Source of the DNA: Austropuccinia psidii
Taxonomy: Eukaryota > Basidiomycota > Pucciniomycetes > Pucciniales > Sphaerophragmiaceae
Assembly (NCBI GenBank): GCA_023105745.1
Contig: JALGQZ010000001.1
Location: 39,828,082-39,892,081, forward strand
DNA: 64,000 nt
Direction of reading: 5' to 3'
Part shown: positions 10,862 through 21,560 of the stretch, one piece after another
How positions within the stretch are numbered: the first letter of the stretch is position 1
How the letters are laid out: each line of letters begins with the position of its first letter
Notes under the pieces: model-generated
The model's input: the letters and a program-made list of their open reading frames with translations, nothing else
The model's database searches: none
Told to the model about the DNA's origin: nothing
Position numbers and translations under genes: made by a program

Positions 10862-12670
10862 TGTGAGCCTTAGAGGTAATTTCATATACCCAAAAGACCA
10901 CAAATACAAAATTAACATATAAATATAAATAAAAAAAATTTATTTATACTATTAAAATTAAAATCAAAATATAAATATAAGATTATATATACAATTAAAA
11001 ATTTAATTAAAATTTAAAAATAAAATTACATTAAATTTTGAAATTATAAAATTACATTTATACTTGAAAAAATTAAGTAAAAATGAATTTTTAACAAAAT
11101 TGTAAAAAAATAAATAAATTTGGAAAAAAGTTAAATAAAAATTATTATAAATTTTTATCCAATAAATAAACATATAAAAATTATTTTACCATTGGGTTCC
11201 TCATCAAAAATCAGGTGGGGTCACCTCTGAGTGAAAATTTTGTAACTCAACTCTACATAAGCTTAAATTAAGTTTTTAGTATTTTCTGAATGAAAATTGA
11301 AAATCCTCAAAACTTTAATTCAATTCACATCACATGTAGTGTTAATCACCAAAATGTGTGTTAAAATTGAGGTGTTGTGTATATTTTAGAAGTTATGAGG
11401 AATTAAAGTATTTTCAATTGAATTCAATTGAAATGTCAAAATGTGCACGTGAATTACATAAGTGAGCTTTGATTTACATATGAGGTATCAATTATTACTG
11501 TATTGAATTGTAAAACTCAATTGAATTACATATGTAAATTATAAGTATAATACATGATGAGGAATTAAAGGAAAAATAAATTGGAGAGATTAAATTTGGG
11601 GGGGGGGGAAAGGAACTCCAGCTCTAAGGGGGAGCTAGACCCCCAAAATCCTTGCTGACAGGCATGTGGTGTCAAAATTCACGCAAAAGTTCATCACTTT
11701 TGGCCTGGAATTGAGTTGAAGGGTCTGTGGACTCAATTGATGATGAGGTTTTGATACCAACTGGGGTAGTTTTAGCTGTTGCCACAAGGGTAAAACTACC
11801 CTTAAGATAAAACAATCATAGTAAAAACAGTTTTGACTGGTTTCTAAGTCTCTTACACACATTCTGAAATGTTTTGAAGGCTCTAGACCAGGTATTGCTA
11901 TAGTAATGGCTGATTTAAGGGTCTAAAATGGCTAAAAATGGCTTAAACCAGGGTTAAATGATGCCATAATTGGCTTTTGTGTTTTCAGACTGTTTTTCAC
12001 GACTGAAAAGAGTAAATTTTACTTTTGGAGTAAGAAAATTGATGGCTATAAAAGAATGTCTTCTTTGCCCCACTTTTCTCTTCATGTTAGAACCTTTTCC
12101 TTTTATAATTAGTTTAAACATTGTTAAACCAATGAATAAAAGATTCCAACCACCTTTCTTAAATCACTTTAAACCTTTTAATCACGTGAAAAAATAATTA
12201 TAATTATTGTTTGTAACTCTTATGATCATTTTTACCCCTGAACCACCCCAAGAGTGAATTACAGCATCTTTCATCACTGTAAACTTTGTCACTTTGTTTC
12301 CAAATTCACTCTGGTCACTTTTGGGCATGTTTTCTCTTTGAATATTCTTTTTAAAGACTTTGTTATTTAATTAACTGCTTGCAGTTCTTTTCTCAGTTAA
12401 CTGCAATTGAAATTGCTCTTGAAGAAAATTCTTTTGTAGCCTTAAATATCTCTTGTAGATTATTTTTGGATAAATGTTTATTGTTGGTAAAACAATAAAT
12501 CTTTATAATATTATTGTTTTATACTAAGAAAGTTATAAACAATGAAATTGGTGTGCTTTCTCTTAAAAATATTATTTCTTACTATTTTTAATTGATTATT
12601 ACCTTATACAAATTTTGAGGACAGGAAAAGTACTTGATTTTTAATCAAAGTTTCATATCCACACCCTACA
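10862..12670 (+). repeat. Family D LTR, 5' LTR of D2 (1809 bp)
   Basis: Starts TGTGAGCCTTAGAGG and ends CACACCCTACA, followed by TTTGGGGGCA. It matches the D1 3' LTR (55468-57289, minus strand). It contains a run of about 11 G at about 11599 (a shorter C run in D1), a TATAAAAG box at 12047 and several CACGTG/CACG words. No gene is seen. Confidence 0.9.
12047..12054 (+). promoter_or_regulatory. LTR promoter TATA box (family D)
   Basis: TATAAAAG in a segment well conserved with D1 (56086-56093, minus strand). Initiation is expected around 12075-12085, which places about 590 bp of the LTR downstream as transcribed R/U5. Confidence 0.6.
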
Positions 12671-12894
12671 TTTGGGGGCACAGCCGTGATATTTTACCTG
12701 TGACATATTTTTTTAATCTTTTTAAATCTTTTTTCTTATATTGAAAAATTTAAAAACATATAAAAAATACTTATAATTCAAAAAAATCAATAAAAAATAA
12801 CTTTTTTAATATTATAAGTGAGGCTTATATTTTAATTTCTTTTTTGGAATATTCTTTCTTTTACTTAATTAATTGGTTTTTTCATTAATTTTAG
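12671..12894 (+). other. Leader of D2 (primer site and candidate splice acceptor)
   Basis: Starts TTTGGGGGCACAGCCGTGA, the candidate primer-binding region, then continues A+T-rich. It ends in a pyrimidine-rich tract, ttcattaattttag (AG at 12893-12894), directly before ORF0. No gene. Confidence 0.55.
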
Positions 12895-13124
12895 TGTCTG
12901 ACAATGTGGTAAGACAAGAAAACATTGAAACAGCCTCAACAGTAACCAGCATTACTCCTGCCAGTACTTTTAATTCTTATCATAATAGTACTATTATTGT
13001 AACTCAGAATATTCAACCAGAGCCAATTTCTTCTGAATTAGTCAGCTTGGAAATAATTAATACTCTTCAGAAAGCCAAAGATTTGGCCAATAGTAAGTTT
13101 TTTGACATAAAATTACTATTTTAA
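12895..13124 (+). CDS. ORF0 of D2
   Basis: A 75-codon frame beginning right after TTTTAG with no ATG (upstream in-frame triplets are TTG and the pyrimidine tract). The protein begins VSDNVVRQENIETASTVTS and is Ser/Thr/Gln-rich. It is nearly identical to the D1 ORF0 apart from scattered substitutions and a different last few residues. It ends about 18 bp before the gag ATG. Function unknown. The shared boundary suggests the 3' exon of a spliced leader transcript rather than a free-standing gene. Confidence 0.5.
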
Positions 13125-13142
13125 GCCTTTTTAAACATAATT

Positions 13143-13333
13143 ATGCCTTCAATGTGAGAAAATTCCTGGGCCATCCCAATACTTGCAAATTGCTCAATGG
13201 ATGGCATCCATTGATGGAGAAGAAAAACATGCTGCTTTTGACACTAGAATGGAGGAAAAACAACCCTCCACCACCCAAACCAGTGCCAAAAACAGCCCCA
13301 GTGGCCAGCAGCAGCAATTTCAACGTGAAAAAG
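13143..13333 (+). pseudogene. Gag remnant of D2 with large internal deletion
   Basis: The ATG and first codons (MPS) match D1 gag, but the sequence then jumps to the part equivalent to D1 residues near 105 ([17 protein letters not shown]). About 310 bp are missing. A stop appears at codon 5, so no product is expected from that ATG. The remaining part (APVASSSNF) is open in two overlapping frames, as in D1, until the join to LTR C. Confidence 0.8.
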
Positions 13334-14710
13334 CCTCAGAGGCGTGGAAAGCTCCAAACCTTGGATAAATGGCTTATCTTGGCCCAATTAGTAAACTAAA
13401 ACACTTTGGGAACTTGGTTACCATGTTACAACTACAGTAAATCTTGAGAAAATAGCAAATAACCTGCTATTTTGACATGCCAAGGAGGTAAAAAGCTACT
13501 TAGACTCCTGTAAACATGTCAATTCTTAATTAATTTCCATGGATAAACAATAAAAGAGTAATTAAAACCCTTTTTGGACTTTTATCCATTGATTTACCTC
13601 ATAGCAACTAGTTAAACACTGATATTTGCAATTCTACATAGAAATGAGGTAAAAACTTCAAAAATTCATTAAAAATACAATTCTCAATGAATATTTCTGA
13701 AGCCTTCAGGACCAATGAAGCACTTTATTATATATGGTAAAACCAAAAAGAATTCCAGTTTTACTAGTAAAATTAGAAGTTTTACTTACAGTCCAATTTT
13801 GACTATTCTACGTGAAACACTGAATCTTCAAAAATTCACAGTAATTACAACCTGTGATGAAATTGCCAATAATATTGATAACTTTGAGAAATCAATGATT
13901 ATTTTGGAATAAAAGAGTATTTACAGATGTTACTCCTTTTATTCTTAACCATATTGGGGTTGGTAGTCACGTAAAAGCATCAATTAAGTAATTATGATAA
14001 TCTTACGTGACAACAGATGATGCAATCAATAATCCAAAAGGGTTTATTGTTTTCTCACTCACTGGTTTTTCAGTTTGCTCCATGGCACGCCTCTGTGAGC
14101 TGTTGTTTACTTAAAAGAGGCCTCTTCTTGCTGTTTTTTCAAAATCATCATCCTATTATCATTTATAACATTGTTAACAACAAGTAAGTATTAGTTAAAG
14201 CTATTCTTAAGTGTTTTAATTCTTTCAGAATCAATCAGAAAGACTTGAAATAATAGAATACAACTATAAATTCTTCTAATACTCTTATAAATTCAATTTG
14301 ATCCTTTAAATCCACAATTCTATGTCAAATCTCTCTATCTTATCTTTCAATAAGTTCTTTGGAATATTAGTGAGTGATTTATCTATAATTCTTAAAGTTT
14401 TTCTCTAAATTTAGTTTTCTTCAAGAATTACCATTATAATTATTCTTGCAAAAGATAATTATAAATTAAAATAATTTTATTATTTTAATAAAAAGAAATT
14501 TTATTATTAAAATCTTTTTGTAATTGATCCTAGTAGACAATTACCTGCTCACTGTTAAAATACCTAGTAGTGTTTAACACGTGAAAGAAACAATTATTCA
14601 ATTATTTAATTGTGGTTATAATAACACTGTGTTATTATATTTCATAAGAACAGTCGTAGTACTGTTGATTAATAGTAATATTATCATCAGTTTCATAGAC
14701 ACATCTTACA
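13334..14710 (+). repeat. Family C LTR, truncated 5' LTR of C1
   Basis: Matches the C1 3' LTR from about 33100 to its end; the first ~530 bp are missing at the fusion with D2. It ends ACATCTTACA before TTTGGGGGCC. It includes GTAAGTAT at about 14190, which looks like a consensus 5' splice donor, and TACGTGA/CACGTG words at about 13811, 14003 and 14578. Confidence 0.88.
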
Positions 14711-15095
14711 TTTGGGGGCCTGGCTGTGTTTTTTGAACCTTGTACCGTTAATTAATATATTTTTAAGTTCTAAAATATATTAATTTAATAATTTTTTCTT
14801 TCATTTTGAAGTTAAAATAATTCTTATTTTTTGAAATTGTTTTGGACATCTTTTCATTGGGGAATTTGGTTTAATTTTATACTGTTTTTACATGTGGCTT
14901 TTTCACATCCAAAAACTTATAAAATTATTCTTTGAGTTACTCTGAATTAATTTTTGTTCAAAATCTTAAAATTTTAACTTTTCTCTTCAAAAAGAATAAT
15001 TTTTTAATATTAAAAAATATAAAACTTTTAAAAAATCTTTAAAAATCCTTTAAAAAGTAAAAAAATAATTTTTTCTCTTTTATAATTTTTTCTAG
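14711..15095 (+). other. Leader of C1 with primer-binding site
   Basis: Starts TTTGGGGGCCTGGCTGTG. TGGGGGCC at +3 from the LTR edge is the candidate primer-binding site. It ends with a pyrimidine tract and TCTAG (AG at 15094-15095) just before ORF0. The intervening sequence is A+T-rich with no ORF I support. Confidence 0.6.
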
Positions 15096-15097
15096 TG

Positions 15098-15220
15098 TCT
15101 TTAATCAAACACTGTGCAGCTGGCAACAGACTCAGTAAAAGATATATCACTAGTCCAGAATCTCCAGAGGCAGAATCTGAAGACAGTATTGAGGTGCAAA
15201 TTGCTAAAAGAGGCACCTGA
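15098..15220 (+). CDS. ORF0 of C1
   Basis: A 40-codon frame, stop TGA at 15218, no ATG. It opens 2 nt after a TTTTTTCTAG acceptor-like site. The protein (SLIKHCAAGNRLSK ... ITSPES ... SIEVQIAKRGT) is conserved with the C2 ORF0 across an in-frame five-codon indel. The equivalent position in families A and D also carries an ATG-less ORF right after YAG|TGTNT, although the proteins differ. Function unknown. Confidence 0.5.
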   Translation, partial: SLIKHCAAGNRLSKRYITSPESPEAESEDSIEVQIAKRGT

Positions 15221-15305
15221 TTTAACTCAGAAAAGAATAAAATACCACCAAAAGGTGTGTGTTTATCTTATATTTTCACCTTTTTATCTTTGAATTGATC
15301 CGAAA

Positions 15306-16409
15306 ATGGTGCATACCAGAAATGGAAGAAACTATTCAGTCCAACCAGATGGATGTGGACGAGGAAGAGGCTAGACCAAATCCAGAAGTTCCAAGTCTTC
15401 CTCAAGAAAGACACATTTGGAGGATGCCAGAGTTGCCCCCCATTCCCCAAGGTCTGTACCCACAGATTTTGATGTGAAGTTTGAGCCTGAACTGATTCAT
15501 GATAATATTTCCAGGGCTGAACCATTTTCAGGTGGCAGAAATAGAAATATATCAATGCCAATACAAAAATTGGTTCAGAGCAGCCAAAGAAGAGGAGTGG
15601 GAAATATGCCCAAGCCTTTGGCAGGTGGCCATGAACTCCTACTTACACATCAAGAGCTTTCTGGGTCAGGAGAAGACCATATAACTCTTAGGAGGTTGGA
15701 GCCCCCTGTCTTGCAAAGACAAGGTCAAAAAGATAAAGAACTGTTTGAAGAACCAAAGTCTTTTATCCATAGACCAGAAGAAGGAACTGGAAATGACTCC
15801 AGCTTTGGAGACAGAGGCCCCAGTGGCATCTACCAGCTCCAAACAAGCTCCAGAAGTGTCCAAAGACAAGCCCAAAGGACCTCAGAAGAAGCAGAGAGGT
15901 CCCAAGAACCATCAAGGCAAGGGAAAAGCCAAAGCTAATTGGCACAGACCTTACCCATAGGGGTACAAGATCCCCAAATTGGAGCCTTCAGCTGTGGACA
16001 GTGTGTTCAACATGGCCAGAAATCTAATGGAATTCACAGCAAAGGAGCAGGAAAGGATGAACAGGAGCTTTACACGCAAATAAATCATGTACAAAGTAGT
16101 ATTAATGTTGAAATCGGTAAACTTGAGTCAAAGTTAACTAAAATAACATTGGATATCAGTGCATTTAAAAGGCATGACAAAAAATATACTGATTGGTATA
16201 AATTGACAAATGCCAGATTTGATTCAATTATCAATGCATGTAGCAGAATTGAGAGTACATGTCAAGTTCAGAATGATGAAATGGAAGATTGTTCTATTTT
16301 TAAAATGAATGATCAACTTAAAATTCTACAAGATCATGTCTTAAAAATAGTTGAAAATACCAATCAGTTTGCTACACATTCAGAAAAAAGTGACAGTGAA
16401 AGTCCATAA
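15306..16409 (+). pseudogene. Gag N-terminal region of C1 with two overlapping frames
   Basis: ATG at 15306 opens a frame (VHTRNGRNYSVQPD ...) with an in-frame TAG at 15372 and TAA at 15936, otherwise open to 16409. Its last part is a Lys/Glu/Ile-rich, probably coiled-coil segment. A second frame, +1 to it, is conserved with D1 and A2 gag: IEIYQC, MNSYLHIKSFL, EAPVASTSS, then GYKIPK and VFNMARNLMEF, ending K-stop at 16083. It carries stops at 15682 and 15958. In that frame a G GGA AAA slippery heptamer sits at 15921-15927, from which a -1 shift would enter the coiled-coil frame. Both frames are broken in this copy. Confidence 0.8.
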
Positions 16410-17952
16410 GAACTATGAACCACATATGCCAAGACATTCTACGCCTTTGACTGAAGAAAAACTTTCTGTTAAAGGAAGTTTTACACCACTTTTAGGAGAA
16501 AATGGTGTCTCTGTTAAAGATATTCCCAAATGGGAAGAATGGCCAACATTCTCTGGTGAAGGGGAATACAACCATGTTGAGTTCATCAGGACTATTGATA
16601 TGTTACAAGAAGACTTTAATATACCTGATGAAATCATAGTGGATAAATTACACTTTCTGTTTACCAGGACTGCAAATAAATGGTATTACAAGATGAGAAT
16701 AGATCATGGGAAGCATGATTGGTCTTGGTGGAAATCTGAATTGATTACCAAATGGTCCAATAAATCTTGGAGGTTTATAAAGGAAAATGCTTTTGACAGT
16801 GCCATTTTTAACTCCGAGAAAGATAAACCACTTACTTGGTTCTTCAAGAAGAAAGACAGATTATCTGCTTTAAACCCAGATATGTCTGACACTATGATGA
16901 ATATGAAAATATTGAGAAAGTGTGGAGGAGAACTGGAACATGCTATCAAGAGCAGATGTGTAGAGCCCTGTTCAACAGAGGACTACATTAATGCAATAGA
17001 AGATATCATTACCAGAACAAGAATTGGTAAAACTTGAACTAGAATCCCTATGGAATCCAAGATGGTCCCAAAGATTCCCAGAGAGGATAAAAGACCAGAA
17101 AGACCTGTCTTGAAGTGTCATAAATGTGGAAGTACTTCACATTTAGCCAACACTTGCACCAAAAAGACAAAAATCAATGAATTTCAGGTCATTGAAGGAA
17201 TTCAGTGTACTGAAGAGAAAGAGGAATCTGATCAAGATTCTGCAGTCTCTGAGGATATACCAATGGAGGACTATTCCATTGAGAACATCACAGCTTTCTT
17301 TGAGGTCACAGAAGCTCACACCCATTTGCCACAGTACAGTGAGGATTGCTACAGCCTGATCAATATCCAAGATGCCAGAATGTGTAAAACAAAACCTGCT
17401 AGAGGTAAAGGTTACATTGCTGCAGCATCCTGTATCACATCAGTTTTGATGAGTGATATTGAAGCTAAAGTAAATTTGGATACAGGGGCATTTTGCACTT
17501 GTGTGGGAGAAGATTATCTCCAAATTATACTTCCTGAATGGAAAAACCATCTATTACCAATAGAAGGTGTGAAATTTAGTAGTGCCAGTAACAATATGTA
17601 CCCCTTGGGTATATTAGACACTAATCTTCTATTTCCACACCCAGCAGGAAGTGTAAGGATGAAAACTGAGATTGTGTTAATGGATAATTGCACATCTCAG
17701 CACATCATTCTTGGAAATGATTACTTAAATATTTATGGTATTGACATCAATAACCATAAAGACAGATATTTCACAATTGGGGATAACAAAAGACAAAAAT
17801 TTGCTTTTTCCAATATGCCAAAACAAATATCTGTGATATCTTCTATCAAGGATACTTATAAAGATGAATTTGTGTCTAATCAACTTGTTGAAGCACAGAT
17901 TAATCCATCATTGTCACCAAAAATGAGGAATGAACTTGTTGATGTGTTATAG
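16351..17952 (+). pseudogene. Capsid, zinc knuckle and protease of C1
   Basis: First part (16351-17037): capsid-like Gag with the motifs EEWPTFSGEGEYNHVEFIR, WWKSELITKW and LRKCGGELEHA, ending at a TGA (17035-17037) where a Trp codon would be expected. Second part (17050-17952, same frame): a CCHC knuckle (CHKCGSTSHLANTC), an acidic linker, then a retropepsin with the active-site motif LDTGAFCTC and a C-terminal ILGNDY motif. It ends with TAG at 17950. The protease would process Gag-Pol. The frame shift relative to the upstream gag frame at about 16400 looks like an indel. Dead in this copy. Confidence 0.88.
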
Positions 17953-19960
17953 ACATACAATAATGCATTTGCCTCTGATAATGAACCATTAGGTGCTATA
18001 AGAGGAAATGAAGTTGATATTACCCTTAATATTGACAGACCATATCCTCCAGTACTTAGAAGACCAGCTTATCCAGCTAGTCCCAGAGCTAGAGAAGCCT
18101 TGGAAAAACATATCCAAGAGTTAATCCAACTTGGTGTACTAAGTAAAGTAGGCCATAATGAAGAAGTTGAAGTGACAACACCTGTTATCATTGCCTGGCA
18201 TAATCATAAGTCAAGAATGGTTTGAGATTTCAGAGCATTGAATACCTACACAGTTCCAAATAGGTATCCAATCCCTAGAATTCAAGAAACCTTGACTCAA
18301 TTGTCTAAAGCCAAGTATGTAACATCAATTGATGCATTGAAAGGCTTTAATCAAAATTTTTAGATGCCTAAAGCTAAGAAATTACTTAGAATTATCACTC
18401 ACTGTGGTATTTATGAGTACCTTAGGATGCCATTTGGCTTAAAAAATGCTCCATCCCATTATCAAAGAATGATGAATACCATCTTTCCCACAGAATTGTC
18501 TGAGGGATGGCTTATCATTTATATTGATGATATTATCATATGTTCTGATTCTTGGCCTTTACACCTTGAAAGACTTGCAAGAGTACTTCACAAAGTTGCA
18601 GAAGTGAACATGAGAATTTCACTTAAGAAATGAAATTTTGGTTTTGAAGAACTCAAAGCATTAGGACATGTTGTTTCTGGTTTAAGTTTGGCCATTGACA
18701 AAAACAAAGTAGCAGCAGTGTTACTTAAGCCAATACCCCAGAATAAAAAAGAAATGATGTCTTTTCTTGGGTTTTCCAGTTATTATAGGCAAAACGTGAA
18801 AGACTTTGCAATTCTATCCAAGTCACTATGTAGAATCTGTGATCAACAGACTGTATTTGAGATGACACAGGAGAGAATTAAAGCTTATGAGAAGATAAAG
18901 AAAGCTCTTACAGAAGCTCCTTTACTGCTCATTCCTGACTGGAATATTCCTTTTAAATTGTACAGTGATGCATGTGGAGATGGATTAGAGGCAGCCCTAC
19001 ATCAAGTTCGAATTATTAATGACAAACCTACAGAGGGACCAGTTTTTTATATCTCAAGACAAATCAAACCAACAGAGGCCAGATATGGTGCAAGCCAAAT
19101 GGAGTGCTTATTTTTGGTATGGGCACTTGAAAAATTACACCATTATCTTGATGGCAGTGTTTTTGAAGTGATAACTGACTGTAATCCTGTGAAATCACTT
19201 CTTAACATGAAAACTCCCAACAGACATATGTTGAGATGGCAAATAGCAATTCAGGAATATAGAGGAAACATGACTATATTCCAGAAAGCAGAAAAAATTC
19301 ACAAGAATGCTGATGGAATTAGCAGGTGGGCATTAGCCAACACTCCTGATAACCCAGCTTATGTACCCTTGGAAGCTGAACCACAGATTCCAATTGAAGG
19401 AATTAACATAAGTGATATTGGGACTGAATTCTTTGAAGAGGTCAGAGAATCTCATAAGCAAGACGAGAACTGCCATATCTTGACTTATTTATTAGATAAA
19501 GACTGAAAAGATACATCTTTAGTCAATGCAGTAGATGGAGTTTGGAGAAATTCCTATTATGAAGGAAGATTTCACTTGTTTGATGGGATTATTTACCACA
19601 GAACCAAACATTCTTGTGTAATGCCATTATGCAGCAGATTGCTTATCAATAAAATTCTTCATGAATGCCATGATAGCTTCTACTCTGAACACCTGTCAGA
19701 GGACAGAACACTTGAAAAAGTGGAGAACTGTGCATGGTGGCCATCTTGGAGAAAAGAAACCATTGCATATTGCCATACCTGTGACAGAAGTCAAAAAGCA
19801 AACAGGAGTACAGGAAAGAAATTTGGACTTATGATCCATATTCAAGAACCAAAATCCCCTTGGGAAGTTGTTCAAATGAATTGGGTCACAGCACTTCCTC
19901 CAAGTGGTGACAAAAGTTATAATGCTTGTTTATTCATTGCAGAAAGATATAGCAAGACTC
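17953..19960 (+). pseudogene. RT, RNase H and first part of integrase of C1
   Basis: Same frame as the protease. It contains the RT fingers (TTPVIIAWHN), LRMPFGLKNAPSHYQ, the intact catalytic box YIDDIIICS (about 18520), the RT thumb, RNase H ([20 protein letters not shown]), the integrase zinc finger (HECHDS ... CHTCDRSQK; the second C of the CxxC pair is replaced by Ser) and the start of the integrase core. Stops interrupt it at 18223, 18361, 18631 and 19504. It is cut at 19960 in the segment ERYSKT by B1. Confidence 0.9.
19956..19960 (+). repeat. Target site duplication of B1, left copy (gactc)
   Basis: gactc at 19956-19960 directly precedes the B1 5' LTR and is repeated at 31411-31415 directly after the B1 3' LTR. 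A 5-bp duplication is the normal Ty3/Gypsy integrase footprint and proves that B1 inserted into C1 as one unit. Confidence 0.97.
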
Positions 19961-20295
19961 TGTCACAACCACAAGTTTTGGCCCTCCTCCTTGAGGGCTG
20001 CGGCAATCCAACTTGGAGCCAAGATGGGGCCAATTGGTCATGTCATGTCCTTTATGGCCAATTGGCCCCCTTGGGTGTTTTATGGTTTTTACGCCATAGC
20101 CCCTCTCAACCACCATTTATGGCCTGGGGCCATATCCTGCCATCATTGGCCTTCTTGGCCAATTTCCACCTCACCAACCCCCAGGCCTTCATCTTTTATT
20201 TTGGGCCTGGGGGGTCCTTGTATCTTCCAGGGGGTTCTGGACCCCCTGCCCATCATCATTGGCCCCGGCCAACCCCTTTTCATTATGGGGGTTTT

Positions 20296-20327
20296 GGCCT
20301 AAATGGCCTTTTTGGGCCATTTAGGCC
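20296..20327 (+). other. GGCC hairpin in the family B U3
   Basis: Two perfect 13-bp inverted arms, ggcctaaatggcc (20296-20308) and ggccatttaggcc (20315-20327), are separated by a 6-nt loop. The same structure is present in the 3' LTR (30150-30181) and, on the minus strand, in the solo LTR near 26707 and in B2 near 51090. It lies just before the ACGGACCGT cluster. Confidence 0.8.
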
Positions 20328-21113
20328 CCCTACGGCTTCTACGGTCCGTACGGTCCGTAGGCCAATTAGGCCCCTTTTGGCCTAATCCAATGAGGCCAAA
20401 AGGGGCCAGCCACCTAGGCCCCAAGGCCAGGTGGGTCCCAAACCACAATTAGGCCCACCTGAGCCAATTTTGGCCATGATTCCCTTGGACCCAAAAAATG
20501 ACCAAATCCCTCTTGGACACCCTTTTGGCCATAAATCCCGTAGGACCCAATTTTGGCCATGGACCACCATGGCCTCTGGCAACCACCAGAGGCCACCAGA
20601 TCAGCTCAGCAAAGCCTTCCCCTCAACTTAAGGGGAATTCTTTCCTTTCCTTCATGCACTCCGTACTCAAGACTGCAGGACCCAATTCCACCTTTCCATT
20701 TCAAGCTCCACAATTCCAACGCCCATTTCGAAGGAGGACTTTTCAGCTCAACAGTCTGGCAATCCATGGTGGCAATTCAGAAGATCATTCAAGGATCCCA
20801 ACCACCTGTATCTGCAGGAGTTGGGTTGGTACAATTCATTCAGGATTATTCTAAAGTCAATTCTCAAGAGGTATTACATCATTTAAATCAGTTGTCAAGA
20901 CATCAAGTATTCAATACTCCTTGGATAACCCAATTCATCTGTACAGGCCTTATTCAATCAATCTGTATGGCCTTGGCCCAATTGGGCCATTTCTTATTCC
21001 ACTGTGTGAATTCCATCACACAGTTCAAATTTCAAGATGGCCAGAACTGTATTTCCCGATTTGGACAATACAGTCATTGATCCACCTTCCAGGATCAATC
21101 TTTCAGCTTTTCA

Positions 21114-21168
21114 CATATACCGGCCACCTTTCATCACCTGGGGACTTTTTCCCCAGTTAATTAATATA
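21114..21168 (+). promoter_or_regulatory. Family B core promoter and predicted mRNA 5' end (self-primer)
   Basis: A CATATAC TATA-like box (21114-21120) is followed 35-40 bp later by AGTTAATTAATATA (21155-21168). That 14-mer is the exact reverse complement of 21562-21575, directly after the 5' LTR. In the Tf1/sushi group the first bases of the mRNA fold back onto such a site to prime reverse transcription. This arrangement therefore marks 21155 as the probable transcription start. The start position itself is inference. Confidence 0.55.
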
Positions 21169-21560
21169 TTGGATTTATTTTTATCTTTATTTTCTTTTAC
21201 ATTATTAAAGTTAATACTGATAATCTTAAGTCAGTCATTAGCACCTCTTTCTCTTTCTTTCTTCGCCTGTAAGTGGATATTGGTGGTCATATCCTTTACT
21301 AATTCCATTGTTCTTTCTGGCAGGTTGAAACAGTGAATTGAGGATTCACTTGGTTGGCTTCTTGGCTTTGGCTTCCTTTTATTTTGGCCTCTGGCTTCAT
21401 TCTTCTTATTCTTTGTTATCTTTGGCATATTTGTCCTCTCTCTATTTCCTGCTTAAGAAATATATTCCATAGTATTTCTTATCATCTTTTGGAGCCCTCC
21501 AAGTGAGTTCTTGATTCCTGAGTACCAGGCCCTCTTGCTTCCATAAGAGCCCCTGTGACA

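Larger units (their letters stand above)
10862..13333 (+). mobile_element. Ty3/Gypsy element D2, 5' part, internally deleted
   Basis: Family D copy with 5' LTR, leader, ORF0 and a shortened gag, fused at about 13333 to the middle of a family C LTR. It inserted into the B4 leader (left flank attct). The right end is lost, so no target duplication can be read. The fusion point lies at a 1-2 bp microhomology (aagC|CTCAG), as expected of a deletion or illegitimate join. Confidence 0.85.
19961..21560 (+). repeat. Family B LTR, 5' LTR of B1 (1600 bp)
   Basis: TGTCACAACC ... CCCCTGTGACA. The first 650 bp are packed with GGCC/TGGCCA words and a perfect 13-bp hairpin (20296-20327), then an ACGGTCCGT cluster (about 20338-20365). 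The remaining 900 bp match the 3' LTR at roughly 98% by eye. The variable tract differs by indels: 5' has an extra block near 20366-20400, and 3' has an extra block near 30402-30418. Several overlapping open frames here are compositional. Confidence 0.95.

Noticed and set aside
11599..11609. Run of about 11 G in LTR D
   Set aside because: A simple homopolymer, shorter in D1. It is likely slippage and not a telomere or G-quadruplex array.
11635..12197. Short ORFs in the D2 LTR on both strands
   Set aside because: They are within the promoter part of the LTR, not kept in D1, and show no motif.
14711..14730. Assigning TTTGGGGGCC sites of families A, C and D to self-priming
   Set aside because: I looked for the complementary GGCCCCCAAA near the TATA boxes. 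Only short C-runs are there, so a tRNA or other primer is more likely, but I cannot name the tRNA.
20431..21336. Several overlapping open frames of 60-175 codons in the B1 5' LTR, with equivalents in the other family B LTRs (30263-31186, 25795-26623 minus, 50050-50903 minus)
   Set aside because: Three frames are open at once in the same stretch and on the opposite strand too. The peptides are Pro/Trp/Gln-rich products of GGCC-type composition, and start positions vary between copies. Composition explains them better than a gene.
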